Below, in pieces: positions 8,837 to 18,535 of a stretch of DNA of 63,987 nucleotides. The stretch lies in the NCBI GenBank assembly GCA_020631475.1, contig JAHDHE010000004.1:1-63987 (forward strand), in the 5' to 3' direction. Within the stretch, counting starts at the first letter, position 1. Every line of letters begins with the position of its first letter. The notes beneath the pieces were generated by a model. That model saw only the letters and a program-made list of their open reading frames with translations, was not told where the DNA came from and did not search any database. A program made the translations under genes and the position numbers. The stretch comes from Tenacibaculum sp. (lineage in GTDB: Bacteria; Bacteroidota; Bacteroidia; Flavobacteriales; Flavobacteriaceae).

Positions 8837-9805
8837 ATGAAAAGAATTATTGTAGTACTACTATTAGTATTTGTATCTAAAGTTTCAGCACAAGAAACAT
8901 TACCTATATATGCAGATTATTTATCTGATAACGTGTATTTATTGCATCCAGCAGCAGCAGGTGTTGGAGATTGTGGGAAACTTCGTTTAACTGCACGTCA
9001 ACAATGGCTTGGTGTAAAAGATGCACCATCATTACAAACAGCTAGTTTTCATGCAAAATTTAGCGAAAACTCTAATGCAGGTTATGGTTTTGTACTGTTT
9101 AATGATAAAAACGGATACCACTCTCAAAAAGGAATTCAAGGAACATACGCTTATCATTTAGATATGGGTAATGAAAATTTGTTTAATCAATTATCTTTTG
9201 GTCTTTCAATGTCTATGGTACAAAATGAAGTTGATCAAAGAAGTTTTGTAAGTAATCCACCAGATGTTGCGCAAATTATTCAAAGTGATTTTTATTTTAA
9301 CGCTGATTTTGGTATGGCGTATCATTACGAAGGTTTTTCATCATATTTTACAGTTAAGAATATTTTATTATCAGCAAAAAATAATGTCAATACTAATTTT
9401 GAATCATTAAACTTAAGAAATTATATTTTAGGTGCTGGTTACTTTTTTGGTGATAAAGATAAATTACAATTCGAACCGTCTTTCATGTTTCAATATAAAG
9501 ATCAAACCGGGGAGAAAATAGGTGATTTAAACTTTAAAGTATACAAGAGCTTCGCTACTACCCAATTATGGGCTGCTTTGTCTTATCGTAGAAGTTTTGA
9601 TAGTAGTGTTTTTGGTGATGCGCATTATGTAACACCAATAGTAGGAGTTAATTACAAAAAGATGATGATTGCTTATACTTATACGCAGCAAAGTGGAGAT
9701 GTTGTGTTTTCTAATGGAGGATTTCATCAAATATCATTAGGGTTCGATGTTTTATGTAGAAAACGTAGAGCTTCTGCTTGCCCGAATATTAATGGTAGTT
9801 TTTAA
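8837..9805 (+). CDS. PorP/SprF-type type IX secretion membrane protein
   Basis: A 322-aa outer membrane protein of the PorP/SprF family, counted from the ATG at 8837, where a clear signal peptide begins (MKRIIVVLLLVFVSKVSAQ). The sequence has typical family features: an early NPAAAG-like segment (LLHPAAAGVGDC), alternating hydrophobic beta-strand patterning and a final strand near QISLGFDV. Such proteins work with the type IX secretion and gliding machinery, some as partners of particular secreted adhesins such as SprB. A longer frame from 8750 would add 29 unconvincing residues. It converges with murI without a spacer. Confidence 0.82.
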   Translation: MKRIIVVLLLVFVSKVSAQETLPIYADYLSDNVYLLHPAAAGVGDCGKLRLTARQQWLGVKDAPSLQTASFHAKFSENSNAGYGFVLFNDKNGYHSQKGIQGTYAYHLDMGNENLFNQLSFGLSMSMVQNEVDQRSFVSNPPDVAQIIQSDFYFNADFGMAYHYEGFSSYFTVKNILLSAKNNVNTNFESLNLRNYILGAGYFFGDKDKLQFEPSFMFQYKDQTGEKIGDLNFKVYKSFATTQLWAALSYRRSFDSSVFGDAHYVTPIVGVNYKKMMIAYTYTQQSGDVVFSNGGFHQISLGFDVLCRKRRASACPNINGSF

Positions 9806-10603
9806 CTAGAAATATAAATAATTAATTTCGATATCAGAGTAATTACTTAACACGTTTTTTAACGTGTTTTTGTCTTTATTTATATAGAAAATGTTTTTTG
9901 AATTATTTTCTGATAAATTAAGTAGATTGTTTTTTGTTAAAATATTTTTAGTTTGTTTGGCTACAGCTTCTCCAGAATCAATTATATTTATTTCTTCACC
10001 AACAATTTTTCTTATCTGCGGAATTAAATACGGGTAATGTGTACAACCTAAAACAATACAGTCACATTTTCGTATTATCATTTCAGATAAGTGTTTTTTA
10101 AGTAACTGAGTCATTTTTTGAGATTCTATTTTTCCATCTTCAATTAATTCTACGAGTCCTTCACCTATTTGTTCAATAACTTGTATGTTGTTATTAATAT
10201 TAGCTGAAGTTTTTTCAAATAGTTTACTGTTTAGTGTACCTTTTGTTGCTAAAATTCCAATCGTATTTGTTTTGGTTTGCAATGAAGCTGGTTTTATAGC
10301 AGGTTCTATTCCAATAAAAGGAATATCATAGTTTTTTCTTAAATATTCAATTGCATTTGTAGTTGCAGTATTACAAGCAACAACAACCATTTTGCATTTT
10401 TTCTCTATTAATAATTCTGTGTTCTTAATAGCTAATTTTATTATCTCATCGTTTGTTTTTTGACCATAAGGAGCATTATTACTATCGGATAGATAAATGG
10501 TGTTTTCATTAGGCAATAAAGCCTTAATTTCTTTCCATATTGATGTTCCGCCTATGCCAGAATCAAATATACCAATTGGCTGTTTAGATTTATTAAATGT
10601 CAT
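9806..10603 (-). CDS. murI: glutamate racemase
   Basis: A 265-aa glutamate racemase supplying D-glutamate for peptidoglycan. The N-terminal GIFDSGIGGTSIW motif and both catalytic cysteines are present, in VVACNTATTN and VLGCTHYPYL. The start at 10603 gives MTFNKSKQPIG; an ATG three codons earlier (10612) is possible. It is the last gene of the long envelope operon, but a strong hairpin lies just upstream (10617-10647), so its expression may depend partly on read-through or its own promoter. Its stop codon directly abuts that of the convergent PorP-like gene. Confidence 0.94.
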   Translation of the reverse strand: MTFNKSKQPIGIFDSGIGGTSIWKEIKALLPNENTIYLSDSNNAPYGQKTNDEIIKLAIKNTELLIEKKCKMVVVACNTATTNAIEYLRKNYDIPFIGIEPAIKPASLQTKTNTIGILATKGTLNSKLFEKTSANINNNIQVIEQIGEGLVELIEDGKIESQKMTQLLKKHLSEMIIRKCDCIVLGCTHYPYLIPQIRKIVGEEINIIDSGEAVAKQTKNILTKNNLLNLSENNSKNIFYINKDKNTLKNVLSNYSDIEINYLYF

Positions 10604-10616
10604 ATATAGCAAAAAT

Positions 10617-10647
10617 AAAAATCCTGCTGAATTCAGCAGGATTTTTA
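10617..10647. terminator. terminator between ompH and murI
   Basis: AAAATCCTGCTGAA-TTCAGCAGGATTTTT is an almost perfect palindrome followed by a T run on both strands. It lies 20 bases after the end of the ompH gene and just ahead of murI on the same strand. Confidence 0.85.
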
Positions 10648-10667
10648 TAATTTATTTTAAGTTTATA

Positions 10668-11177
10668 TTAGAAACCTAATTTAGCTTTTACAGCGTTGTA
10701 AATATCTTCTCCTTTGTCGTAAACGATTAAACCTTTACCAGGAGCAGCGTCTAATACATAGATAATTCCTTTTTCTGCAGCTACAGCTTTAATAGCATCT
10801 TCTGCTTTCTTTAAAATAGGAAGTGTTTTTTCTTGATATTTTTTTTGCATTTCTTGACTAGCAGCTTGTTCAGCTTGAGCAATTAATTGTCTTTCTTTTT
10901 GAACCTCAAGAGCTCTTTTTTGATTTACTTCTTGAGTTTGACTTTTTCCTTCAGCATCATATTTTTTCATCTTAGCTTGCCATTTTTTAGCCATTGCCTC
11001 GATATCGTCACGATAAGTTTTATTAAGTTTTTCTAATTCAGCTTTCATTGCTTTTGTAGCAGGCATTTCAGCTAATAATTTATCAGTATTAATATGTGCA
11101 ATTTTTTGTGCACTCGCTACACCACCTAATCCAATTGTAAAAATTGCAACTAATAATAACGTTTTAAAATGTTTCAT
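10668..11177 (-). CDS. OmpH/Skp-family periplasmic chaperone
   Basis: A 169-aa protein with a signal peptide (1-24, ending VASAQ) and the OmpH/Skp pattern: IAHINTDKLLAEMP at the start of the mature protein, a long charged coiled-coil (about 45-120), and a C-terminal strand with KGIIYVLDA. Skp proteins hold unfolded outer membrane proteins in the periplasm before delivery to BamA, whose gene lies upstream in the same operon. It is the shorter of two adjacent paralogues. Confidence 0.9.
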   Translation of the reverse strand: MKHFKTLLLVAIFTIGLGGVASAQKIAHINTDKLLAEMPATKAMKAELEKLNKTYRDDIEAMAKKWQAKMKKYDAEGKSQTQEVNQKRALEVQKERQLIAQAEQAASQEMQKKYQEKTLPILKKAEDAIKAVAAEKGIIYVLDAAPGKGLIVYDKGEDIYNAVKAKLGF

Positions 11178-11233
11178 CTTTAATTTAATTTAATTTGTAT
11201 TCTCTATTCTTGATTTATTTGTTTCTCTTCTCT

Positions 11234-12013
11234 TTATCCTTTTTTCTTAGCTTCTTCTTGTGCTTTTTTTAAAGCGTTTTTTTTATCTAATAATAGTTTT
11301 CTCTTTTCAGCTGTCTTTCTTAATTTGGCTTGCCTTCTTTCTTGTATTAGTTTTATTTTAGCAAGCCTATCGTTCTTTTTTTTATTTATTAAAGCTTCTT
11401 TTTTTGCTATTCTAGCTTTTTCTTCATCACTTAAACCTTCGGTTTTAAGTAGCTCTTTTTTTGCAGCAATTTTATCTTTCTTTTCTTGTTTTCTTTGATC
11501 AATATTAATCATTTTTACAATAAGGTCGCTAATATCGTGTTTTTTGTTTGAATATAACATCACAAGCTCACTTGATTTATCAAAAACAAAATCATATTTT
11601 TTTCTGGAAGCGATTGATTGTACAGCTCTGTATACTTGGTCTTGTACAGGTTGTATTAATTGCTTTCTTAAATTATACATATCGCCATTTGGACCGAAAT
11701 ACAAAGATTCTAATCTGCGTAAAGACTCTTGTTTTATTAAGATATCTTCTTCGCGTTCATCAATTAAATCTTTAGTTAAAATAGCTTTTTCATTAGTTAA
11801 ATCAGTTTTTAAAACTTCGATAGCTCGACTTTCTTTGTCTAGTTTGCTTTTCCATTTTTGAACTTTAGCATCTAATGAGTTTTGAGCTTCTAAATATTGC
11901 GGTATATTTTGAAGAATATACTCCATATCAATATATGCAATACGTTGTGTTTTTTGCGCAACTAAAATGCTAGTAATAAGTAAAAGAACTATTGATAAAA
12001 TGTTTTTTTTCAT
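11234..12013 (-). CDS. OmpH/Skp-family protein with long charged tail
   Basis: A 259-aa second OmpH/Skp protein. It starts with a signal peptide (MKKNILSIVLLLITSILVAQ), has IAYIDMEYILQNIP and YDFVFDKSS at the positions expected of the family core, and ends in about 90 residues of Lys/Glu/Arg-rich helix after residue 168. That tail is absent from the shorter paralogue. It lies 63 bases after bamA and 56 bases before the shorter ompH gene. It probably has the same periplasmic chaperone role; the tail's function is not known to me. Confidence 0.85.
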   Translation of the reverse strand: MKKNILSIVLLLITSILVAQKTQRIAYIDMEYILQNIPQYLEAQNSLDAKVQKWKSKLDKESRAIEVLKTDLTNEKAILTKDLIDEREEDILIKQESLRRLESLYFGPNGDMYNLRKQLIQPVQDQVYRAVQSIASRKKYDFVFDKSSELVMLYSNKKHDISDLIVKMINIDQRKQEKKDKIAAKKELLKTEGLSDEEKARIAKKEALINKKKNDRLAKIKLIQERRQAKLRKTAEKRKLLLDKKNALKKAQEEAKKKG

Positions 12014-12076
12014 CTTGTTATAATGTGTTTAGAAAAAACCGTGCCAAAAAACCAGACACATTACAAATGTAAGGTT

Positions 12077-14644
12077 TTAGAACTGTCTTCCAATAATAAA
12101 ATGTGTTTGCCAACCAGATTTTTCACTAAATCCAGGCATTGGATCGAAACCATGTGCGAAATCAATACCTAATAATCCGAATGCAGGCATAAAAATACGA
12201 ACACCAACTCCAGCTGAGCGTTTTAACTTAAACGGATTAAAGTCGCTAAAATTGTTATATGAATTCCCTGCTTCTAAGAAACCTAATGTGTAAATTGAAG
12301 CAGAAGGTTTATCGGTTATAGAATAACGTAATTCCATTTGAAATTTATTGTAAATAGAACCTCCTTCGTTTTGACCATTTGGTCCAAGTGAAAGACTATT
12401 GTTTTCATAACCTCTTAAACCAATAACCTCACGACCATCTAATTGACCTTGAGCAATACCGTCTCCACCAACAAAAAATCTTTCTACGGGAGTTAAGCCT
12501 AATTGTTTATTGTATGAGCCTAAAAACCCCATCTCAAAATTAGACATTAATACTAATTTATTGTTTGAAGATAATGATGTGTACCATTTACCTTTAGCTG
12601 ATAATTTATAATATTCTAACCATTTATATTTATCTGCTAAAAAATCTTGTCTTTGTTGAATCGTAAGATTATCAGGTTCGGTGTAATCTTTACCGTTTAC
12701 TAATGAATAAGGAAACGTAGCTTTAGCTTTTATAGTAAATTCAGATCCGTAAGATGGAAAAATTAAACTAGGTCCAGCTGAATTTCTACTCAAAGCAACA
12801 GTGTACGCTAAATTATTTAATGTTCCTTGATTAATAATATCACTAGATGATCCTACTCTATAACCATAGTCCTGTAATTCTATTCCTTGGTAACTAATAT
12901 TTTGTGATAAAGAAAAATAATCATCAGGCCAGCTTAAACGTTTACCTAATCCTATAGATGCACCTATAATACTTAAGCTTTCATTTTTGTTAACTTGATT
13001 TGTGCGAAAATCAAATCTATATTGATTAGATGAATATATAGAGAATGATAATGATTGAGGAGTTTTTCCTCCTAACCAAGGTTCTGTAAAAGAAAAACTA
13101 TACGTATTAAAAGTTCTACTTGCTTGTAATCTTAAAGATAGTTTTTGACCATCTCCCATAGGTAATGGTTTATAAGCTTCTTTATTAAAGATATTTTTAA
13201 TAGAGAAGTTGTTGAAAGATAACCCTAATGTACCAATAAAAGATCCACCACCATAACCACCTTGTAATTCAATCTGGCTACCACCTTTTTCTACTACTGA
13301 AAAATCAATATCAGCAGTTTTGTTTTGATAATCTGGCTTAACATCTGGTGTTACATTGGCATCGAAAAAACCTAATTGACCAATTTCACGAATAGATCTA
13401 ATAATGTTTTGTCTGCTAAATAAATCTCCTGGTTTTACACGTAATTCTCTAAAAATAACGTGGTCGTTCGTTTTTTCATTTCCAGAAACTGTTACTTTTT
13501 TAATAGTAGCTGGTTCATCTTCACGAATACGAACTTCAACAGTAATGGAGTCGTTGTTTACTTTCGTTTCAATAGCGTTTATTTGAGAAAATAAATAGCC
13601 ATTATTATGATATAATGTTTGAATATCTTGAGAATTAGGTGTTCCATCTCCAGAAATTCTTTCCTTTAATACTTTTCCGTTATATATATCTCCTTTGTCA
13701 ATTCTTAATAAATTATGTAATTGCTCATCAGTATATTTTTTATTACCAATGAAAAGAATATTCTCAAAACGATATTGACGACCTTCTTCTAATTCAATGT
13801 CAAGGTTAATTGTGTTATCATCGTTCCAAGTTAGTTTGTCAGATAAAATTCTAGCATCTCGATAACCTTTTTCACTATACATTTCAAGAATACTTTCTAA
13901 GTCTTCTTTATAATCTTCTGATATATATTTAGAGGCTTTCCAAAAACGACCTAAGAACTTACGTTTGGTGTTTTTCATAGCTTTTCGCAATGTGCTTGAT
14001 GACATTGCTTTATTACCAGTAAAGTTAATTTGTTTGATTTTAACACGACTACCTTTATCAATAAAGATATCCATATCAACAGTATTTACATCTGAAGTGT
14101 CTTTTTTAGTGTTTAGAGAAACTTTTGTTTTTAAGAAACCTTTATCAGTATACTTCTTTTTTATATAGTTTCTAGTGGTAACAATTAGGTTGTCGGTAAC
14201 CATTGTTCCTTTTTTTAACTCCGTTTCTTTTTTTAGTTCTTTTGATTTAGATTTTCCTACTCCAGAAATTTTTACTTTTGATAATTGAGGAAGTTCCGTT
14301 ACATCAAATTGAAGGTAAACAGTTTCTCCATCTAATTTAGAAATGTAAACATCTACATCGCTAAATTGTTTACTTTCATATAATTTTTTTATGGCACTAG
14401 TCAATTTATCTCCAGGTAATTTAATAACCTGTCCGTCAATTAGCCCAGTGTAAATTCGTACTGTTTGCTCGTTAAATTTTTGTAAACCAGTTACTGATAT
14501 TCCGCCAAGAATATACTCTTTACCTTTTTCATAAGATATAACACCGTTTGTTGATGTGCTATCTTTTGGATTATTGTTTTGCGCTTGTGTATTTGCCGTT
14601 AAAAAGGCAATAAAAAATACTACTAAATACGAATATTTATTCAT
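12077..14644 (-). CDS. bamA: outer membrane protein assembly factor BamA
   Basis: An 855-aa BamA counted from the ATG at 14644, where a signal peptide begins (MNKYSYLVVFFIAFLTANTQAQ). Several POTRA domains fill roughly the first half, followed by a 16-strand barrel with the FVGGDGIAQGQLDGREVIGLRGY segment (the VRGF-type lid motif) and a C-terminal aromatic residue (IIGRQF). BamA folds beta-barrel proteins into the outer membrane. The start overlaps the end of uppS by 8 bases, indicating translational coupling; a longer frame from 14701 would lie inside uppS. It sits directly upstream of the two Skp-type chaperone genes. Confidence 0.93.
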   Translation of the reverse strand: MNKYSYLVVFFIAFLTANTQAQNNNPKDSTSTNGVISYEKGKEYILGGISVTGLQKFNEQTVRIYTGLIDGQVIKLPGDKLTSAIKKLYESKQFSDVDVYISKLDGETVYLQFDVTELPQLSKVKISGVGKSKSKELKKETELKKGTMVTDNLIVTTRNYIKKKYTDKGFLKTKVSLNTKKDTSDVNTVDMDIFIDKGSRVKIKQINFTGNKAMSSSTLRKAMKNTKRKFLGRFWKASKYISEDYKEDLESILEMYSEKGYRDARILSDKLTWNDDNTINLDIELEEGRQYRFENILFIGNKKYTDEQLHNLLRIDKGDIYNGKVLKERISGDGTPNSQDIQTLYHNNGYLFSQINAIETKVNNDSITVEVRIREDEPATIKKVTVSGNEKTNDHVIFRELRVKPGDLFSRQNIIRSIREIGQLGFFDANVTPDVKPDYQNKTADIDFSVVEKGGSQIELQGGYGGGSFIGTLGLSFNNFSIKNIFNKEAYKPLPMGDGQKLSLRLQASRTFNTYSFSFTEPWLGGKTPQSLSFSIYSSNQYRFDFRTNQVNKNESLSIIGASIGLGKRLSWPDDYFSLSQNISYQGIELQDYGYRVGSSSDIINQGTLNNLAYTVALSRNSAGPSLIFPSYGSEFTIKAKATFPYSLVNGKDYTEPDNLTIQQRQDFLADKYKWLEYYKLSAKGKWYTSLSSNNKLVLMSNFEMGFLGSYNKQLGLTPVERFFVGGDGIAQGQLDGREVIGLRGYENNSLSLGPNGQNEGGSIYNKFQMELRYSITDKPSASIYTLGFLEAGNSYNNFSDFNPFKLKRSAGVGVRIFMPAFGLLGIDFAHGFDPMPGFSEKSGWQTHFIIGRQF

Positions 14645-15389
14645 CGGTTTCAATCTGTTCACTAGTTTTTCCAAATCTTCTTTCTCTATTTTGATAATCA
14701 ATTATAGCATCAAAAAGATGTTCTTTTCTAAAATCTGGCCACAATACATCTGTAAAGTATAATTCGGCGTAAGCCATTTGCCAAAGCAAGAAATTACTTA
14801 TTCTTTGTTCACCACTTGTACGTATCATAAAATCAACGTCGGGCAAATTAAATGTATATAAATGGTTATTTATAATTTTTTCGTCTATTTTTTCAATATC
14901 TAATTTATTATTAACAACTTTTTTAGATATGTTTTTGATTGCGTTAACAATTTCTTCACGTGCACCATAACTTAGCGCAAAGGTTAATGTTATTTTAGTG
15001 TTGTTTTTTGTAGCTTCAATTACTTCGGTTAAAGTTTTCTGTGCTTTTTTAGGTAGCTGTTCGATAGCACCAATTGCATTTACTTTAACATTTTTATTTT
15101 GAAACTCTGGAAGTTCTTTTTTTAAAGTTTTAACCAATAGGGTCATTAAAGCATCTACTTCAAATTTAGGTCTATTCCAGTTTTCGGTAGAAAAAGCATA
15201 AAGAGTTAAGAATTTTACTCCTAATTCAGAAGAGGTGTCAGCAGCAGCTCTAATTGCTGTCAACGCATTTTTATGACCAAAAACTCGTTGCATTCCTTTA
15301 CTTTTTGCCCACCTACCATTACCATCCATAATAATAGCGATGTGATTTGGAACTTTTTGTAAATTAATGCTTTGTAGTTTTTCATCCAT
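14637..15389 (-). CDS. uppS: isoprenyl transferase (undecaprenyl diphosphate synthase)
   Basis: A 250-aa cis-prenyltransferase. The catalytic Asp lies in IAIIMDGNGRWAK, and the C-terminal half has the FMIRTSGEQRISNFLLWQMAYAE substrate-binding motif. It builds the C55 lipid carrier used for peptidoglycan and surface polysaccharides. It follows the DUF6089-like gene by two bases and overlaps bamA by eight, inside the envelope operon. Confidence 0.94.
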   Translation of the reverse strand: MDEKLQSINLQKVPNHIAIIMDGNGRWAKSKGMQRVFGHKNALTAIRAAADTSSELGVKFLTLYAFSTENWNRPKFEVDALMTLLVKTLKKELPEFQNKNVKVNAIGAIEQLPKKAQKTLTEVIEATKNNTKITLTFALSYGAREEIVNAIKNISKKVVNNKLDIEKIDEKIINNHLYTFNLPDVDFMIRTSGEQRISNFLLWQMAYAELYFTDVLWPDFRKEHLFDAIIDYQNRERRFGKTSEQIETDE

Positions 15390-15391
15390 AA

Positions 15392-16069
15392 TTATTCTGC
15401 TAACCCTTTAAAACATGGAGGTCTTCCAAATGAATATACTATCGAAACCCCTGTAAATACATACCAATCGTTTCCTGTTCCAGCAAAGTTTAACGAATTT
15501 ATTTTATCAGTCGTAAAATCAATATCGTCAACTAAAGTAAATCTAACAGCAGATTCGAATGCAATTGCTAAATGATCATCTAAACGACCTTTAATTCCAA
15601 TACCTACAGGTAAAGAATAAGAAAATTTATTTTTTAAGCGAACTGTATTGCCAGAAGCTTCAACCGGACTTGCGTAGTTAAAAGCAGCAACTTCGGCTAA
15701 AATATATGGCGTAAAAGAGGTGTTGTGATTGCTGATGTTGTAATTATAAAAGTTAAACTCAACACCTGCAGCAAATTCGTGTATGTTATTATTGAAACGG
15801 AATCTCCTATTATTACGAAATGTATTTTCAGCATCTAAATCATCTCCACTTACAGGTACGTAAGTATAAGTTCCTCTTAAGGCGATTCTAGGGTTTAAAT
15901 TATACTTATATATAAGTCCTCCAGCTAATTTGTTTGGGTAAACATAGTTAGTTCTACCAACATCTCCGATGTAGTTAGATCCCCCGGCAAAAAAACCAAT
16001 TTCATGGGTTTGCGATTGTAATGTAATTGCTGTAAAAGCAAATAATATGATTAGAAAAAGTTTTTTCAT
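15392..16069 (-). CDS. DUF6089-like outer membrane beta-barrel protein
   Basis: A 225-aa protein from the ATG at 16069, which starts a clean signal peptide (MKKLFLIILFAFTAITLQSQ). The mature part has HEIGFFAGGSNYIGDVG, repeated Tyr/Phe-rich alternating strands and a late DWYVFTGVSIVYSFG segment, which is how the small OmpA-like barrels known as DUF6089 look. The function is unknown to me. Its position between nadK and uppS is, to my knowledge, common in Flavobacteriia. An alternative ATG six codons earlier (16087) is less likely. Confidence 0.75.
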   Translation of the reverse strand: MKKLFLIILFAFTAITLQSQTHEIGFFAGGSNYIGDVGRTNYVYPNKLAGGLIYKYNLNPRIALRGTYTYVPVSGDDLDAENTFRNNRRFRFNNNIHEFAAGVEFNFYNYNISNHNTSFTPYILAEVAAFNYASPVEASGNTVRLKNKFSYSLPVGIGIKGRLDDHLAIAFESAVRFTLVDDIDFTTDKINSLNFAGTGNDWYVFTGVSIVYSFGRPPCFKGLAE

Positions 16070-16174
16070 CGTAAAAATAGCGTGCAAATATAGGGAAATG
16101 AATTTGCTTTAAAAAGTTAATAATCTGTCTTTTTGATTAACTTTTTTTTTAGCGTTTTATTGTAGTAAGAGTAG

Positions 16175-17071
16175 TTATAATGATTCATTGCGAGTGTCTT
16201 CTCCCCATAAAAGTTTACTTCTTAAGGTTTTTAGATAAGATTGATTTTTTAATAAAACACTTTTTATGCTAAATGAAGCCTTCTTTATTTTAATTTTTGT
16301 GTTAAGCGGGACTGTAGTAATTCGTGAATCTAATGATATTAAAAAATCATTTTCTCTCGCACTTACTTCTAGTTGAATTGATGTGTTGTCAGGAATCATC
16401 ATTGGTCTTGCATTTAGATTATGCGGAGCAATTGGTGTGATAACAAAACTTTTAGAATCTGGTAAAATTACTGGTCCATCACAGCTTAAAGAATACCCTG
16501 TTGATCCTGTTGGAGTAGCAATAATTAATCCATCTGCCCAGTAATTGGTTAAATATTCATTGTTTAAATAAGTTTTTACACCAATCATAGAAGTTGTGTT
16601 TCTACGAGCAATTGTAATTTCGTTTAAAGCAAAATTAAGCTCGTTAAATTCTTCAGCTTTAGGTGTTGTTTCAATTTGGAGTAAAGACCTTTCTTGAAAA
16701 GTAAATTCTTTTTTAATTAATGAAGCAACAGCTTCTTCAATTTCTTCTTTTTTAACGGTAGCTAAAAAACCTAATCTACCTGTGTTAATTCCTAACATTG
16801 GTATGTCAAGATCTCTAACGTAAGTTACGGCTCTTAAAAAAGTTCCATCTCCACCTATAGTAAATAAAACATCAAAAGAGTTTGATAAATCGTTGAAATG
16901 AGCGTAGGTAGGATATTTTTTAGCTAAGGAATTATTTTCTTCTAGTAAATTGTAAAATTTTTCTTCAAAAAAAACTTGAATATTATGTTTTTCTAAAGCT
17001 GACAGTAAAATTCGAATTTCCTTTTCTGCAGAAATCGTATAAGCTTGTCCGTATATAGCTACTTTTTTCAC
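16175..17071 (-). CDS. nadK: NAD kinase
   Basis: A 298-aa ATP/polyphosphate NAD kinase, which makes NADP from NAD. The diagnostic motifs are present: GGDGTFLRAV, the LGINTGRLGFLA stretch and the TPTGSTGYSLSCDGPVILP loop. It follows the CBS protein gene by 30 bases in the minus-strand envelope operon. A weak hairpin with a T run (about 16112-16152) separates it from the next gene. Confidence 0.94.
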   Translation of the reverse strand: MKKVAIYGQAYTISAEKEIRILLSALEKHNIQVFFEEKFYNLLEENNSLAKKYPTYAHFNDLSNSFDVLFTIGGDGTFLRAVTYVRDLDIPMLGINTGRLGFLATVKKEEIEEAVASLIKKEFTFQERSLLQIETTPKAEEFNELNFALNEITIARRNTTSMIGVKTYLNNEYLTNYWADGLIIATPTGSTGYSLSCDGPVILPDSKSFVITPIAPHNLNARPMMIPDNTSIQLEVSARENDFLISLDSRITTVPLNTKIKIKKASFSIKSVLLKNQSYLKTLRSKLLWGEDTRNESL

Positions 17072-17101
17072 TTTTTAATGTTTTGTTTGGTGTTAAGAAG
17101 A

Positions 17102-17761
17102 CTACATGTCTAGATATTTTCTTAAATAAGCGGCTCTATCTTTAAGTTCTTCTAAGTAAAAGTCATCTTCATGTCTAGTAATAACATTATAATCGTATCT
17201 TCTAAAAGTTTGAATAATTTCATTTACCTCTTCCGAAATAATTTTTAATGTAACTTGAATACTTTCTTGATTTTCTGAAGAAATATAAAATCCTAAAAGT
17301 TTACCATTATTAGTTTCAACTATTTGAGCAATTTGACTCATAGAATAATCACTCTTGCTTTTAGTTATAATTAATGTGTCACTTTCGTTATGTAAAAAAG
17401 GACTGTCGGCAAAAGCATCAAGTATATCACTTAATTCATAGTAACCTATGTAATTCATTTCTTTGTTTAAAACAGGAATTAAATTACAATCATTATCAGC
17501 AAATAGTACTATTAAGTCTAATAAAGTTGCTTTTTCATTAGTAAAAAAATGATCTAACAAATATGAGTATTCGCTAAGTTCGCGATTTTTGTTTTCAATC
17601 GTTTGAATATCGCTTTCAGGAATACAACCAATTAATTTTCCGTTTTCTACAATAGGAATATGGGTAATTGGTAAATCTTTACACAGTTTTTGAGCACTTT
17701 TTACAGTACTTTTTAACGTAAGTGCTTTAATTTCTTTTAGTATAAAATCGTTGACATTCAT
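17102..17761 (-). CDS. CBS-domain protein
   Basis: A 219-aa cytoplasmic protein with a tandem CBS pair in the first 120 residues (THIPIVENGKLIGCIPESDI and CNLIPVLNKEMNYIGYYELSDI) and a C-terminal ACT-like or ferredoxin-like tail (about 130-210). CBS pairs bind adenine nucleotides and regulate linked activities. It is the first gene of the operon that continues with NAD kinase, and is divergent from pdxJ. What it regulates cannot be told from the sequence. Confidence 0.82.
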   Translation of the reverse strand: MNVNDFILKEIKALTLKSTVKSAQKLCKDLPITHIPIVENGKLIGCIPESDIQTIENKNRELSEYSYLLDHFFTNEKATLLDLIVLFADNDCNLIPVLNKEMNYIGYYELSDILDAFADSPFLHNESDTLIITKSKSDYSMSQIAQIVETNNGKLLGFYISSENQESIQVTLKIISEEVNEIIQTFRRYDYNVITRHEDDFYLEELKDRAAYLRKYLDM

Positions 17762-17795
17762 TATTACGAATATAGGTTAAAATGTTTTAATGATT

Positions 17796-17803
17796 TACCT
17801 TTG
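17796..17803 (+). promoter_or_regulatory. -7 box of pdxJ
   Basis: TACCTTTG matches TAnnTTTG, 17 bases before the pdxJ ATG. A well-placed TTG -33 is not visible. Confidence 0.5.
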
Positions 17804-17820
17804 CAGTCTAATTTTATGAG

Positions 17821-18534
17821 ATGACAAAGTTAAGTGTAAATATTAATAAAATTGCAACATTACGTAATTCTCGCGGGGGAGATGTGCCTAATTTATTACA
17901 AGTAGCAAGAGATATTCAGGAGTTTGGAGCAGAAGGAATTACAATTCATCCAAGACCAGATGAGCGCCATATTCGTTATCAAGATGCCTACGATTTAAAA
18001 TCAATTGTTAATACCGAGTATAATATTGAAGGAAATCCGATTGATAAGTTTACACAAATGGTTTTAGAAATTAAGCCAACTCAGGTTACTTTAGTTCCTG
18101 ATAGTGTAGATCAATTAACATCTAATGCAGGTTGGGACACTGTAAAACATCAATCGTATTTACAAGAAGTAATTGCTGAGTTTAAAAATGCAGGAATTAG
18201 AACTTCAATTTTTATAGATACAGATTTAAAATTTATAGAAGCAGCTGCAAAAACAGGAGCTGATAGAATAGAATTGTATACTGAAGAATTTGCGACTCAA
18301 TACGATTTAGGAAATAAAACTGGTGTAAAAGCATATACTGATGCAGCAATTTTAGCACATAATTTAGGTCTAGGTATTAATGCAGGTCATGATTTGAGTT
18401 TAGATAATATCAAATTTTTTAAAGAGAATATTCCAAATTTAGTAGAGGTTTCTATAGGTCATGCCTTAATTTCTGAGTCTTTGTATTTAGGATTAGAGAA
18501 TGTAGTGAATATGTATTTACATCGACTACAGTAA
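17821..18534 (+). CDS. pdxJ: pyridoxine 5'-phosphate synthase
   Basis: A 237-aa PdxJ, the TIM-barrel enzyme that condenses 1-deoxyxylulose 5-phosphate with 3-amino-2-oxopropyl phosphate to form pyridoxine 5'-phosphate. The N-terminal [17 protein letters not shown] and the HPRPDERHI segment are characteristic, as is the C-terminal [11 protein letters not shown]. It is the first of two plus-strand genes and is separated from the hydrolase gene by one base. Confidence 0.94.
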   Translation: MTKLSVNINKIATLRNSRGGDVPNLLQVARDIQEFGAEGITIHPRPDERHIRYQDAYDLKSIVNTEYNIEGNPIDKFTQMVLEIKPTQVTLVPDSVDQLTSNAGWDTVKHQSYLQEVIAEFKNAGIRTSIFIDTDLKFIEAAAKTGADRIELYTEEFATQYDLGNKTGVKAYTDAAILAHNLGLGINAGHDLSLDNIKFFKENIPNLVEVSIGHALISESLYLGLENVVNMYLHRLQ

Positions 18535-18535
18535 T

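Noticed and set aside
9800-9812. Abutting stop codons of the PorP-like gene and murI as a regulatory overlap
   Set aside because: Convergent genes with no spacer are common in compact genomes, and nothing else marks the site.
11544-11861. A 105-codon plus-strand frame inside the second OmpH gene
   Set aside because: It is antisense to a secure coding region with a signal peptide and coiled-coil, and has no ribosome-binding or family evidence.
16112-16152. Hairpin between nadK and the DUF6089-like gene as a firm terminator
   Set aside because: The stem is A+T-only and bulged. The operon order continues normally across it, so I mention it only as a weak possibility.
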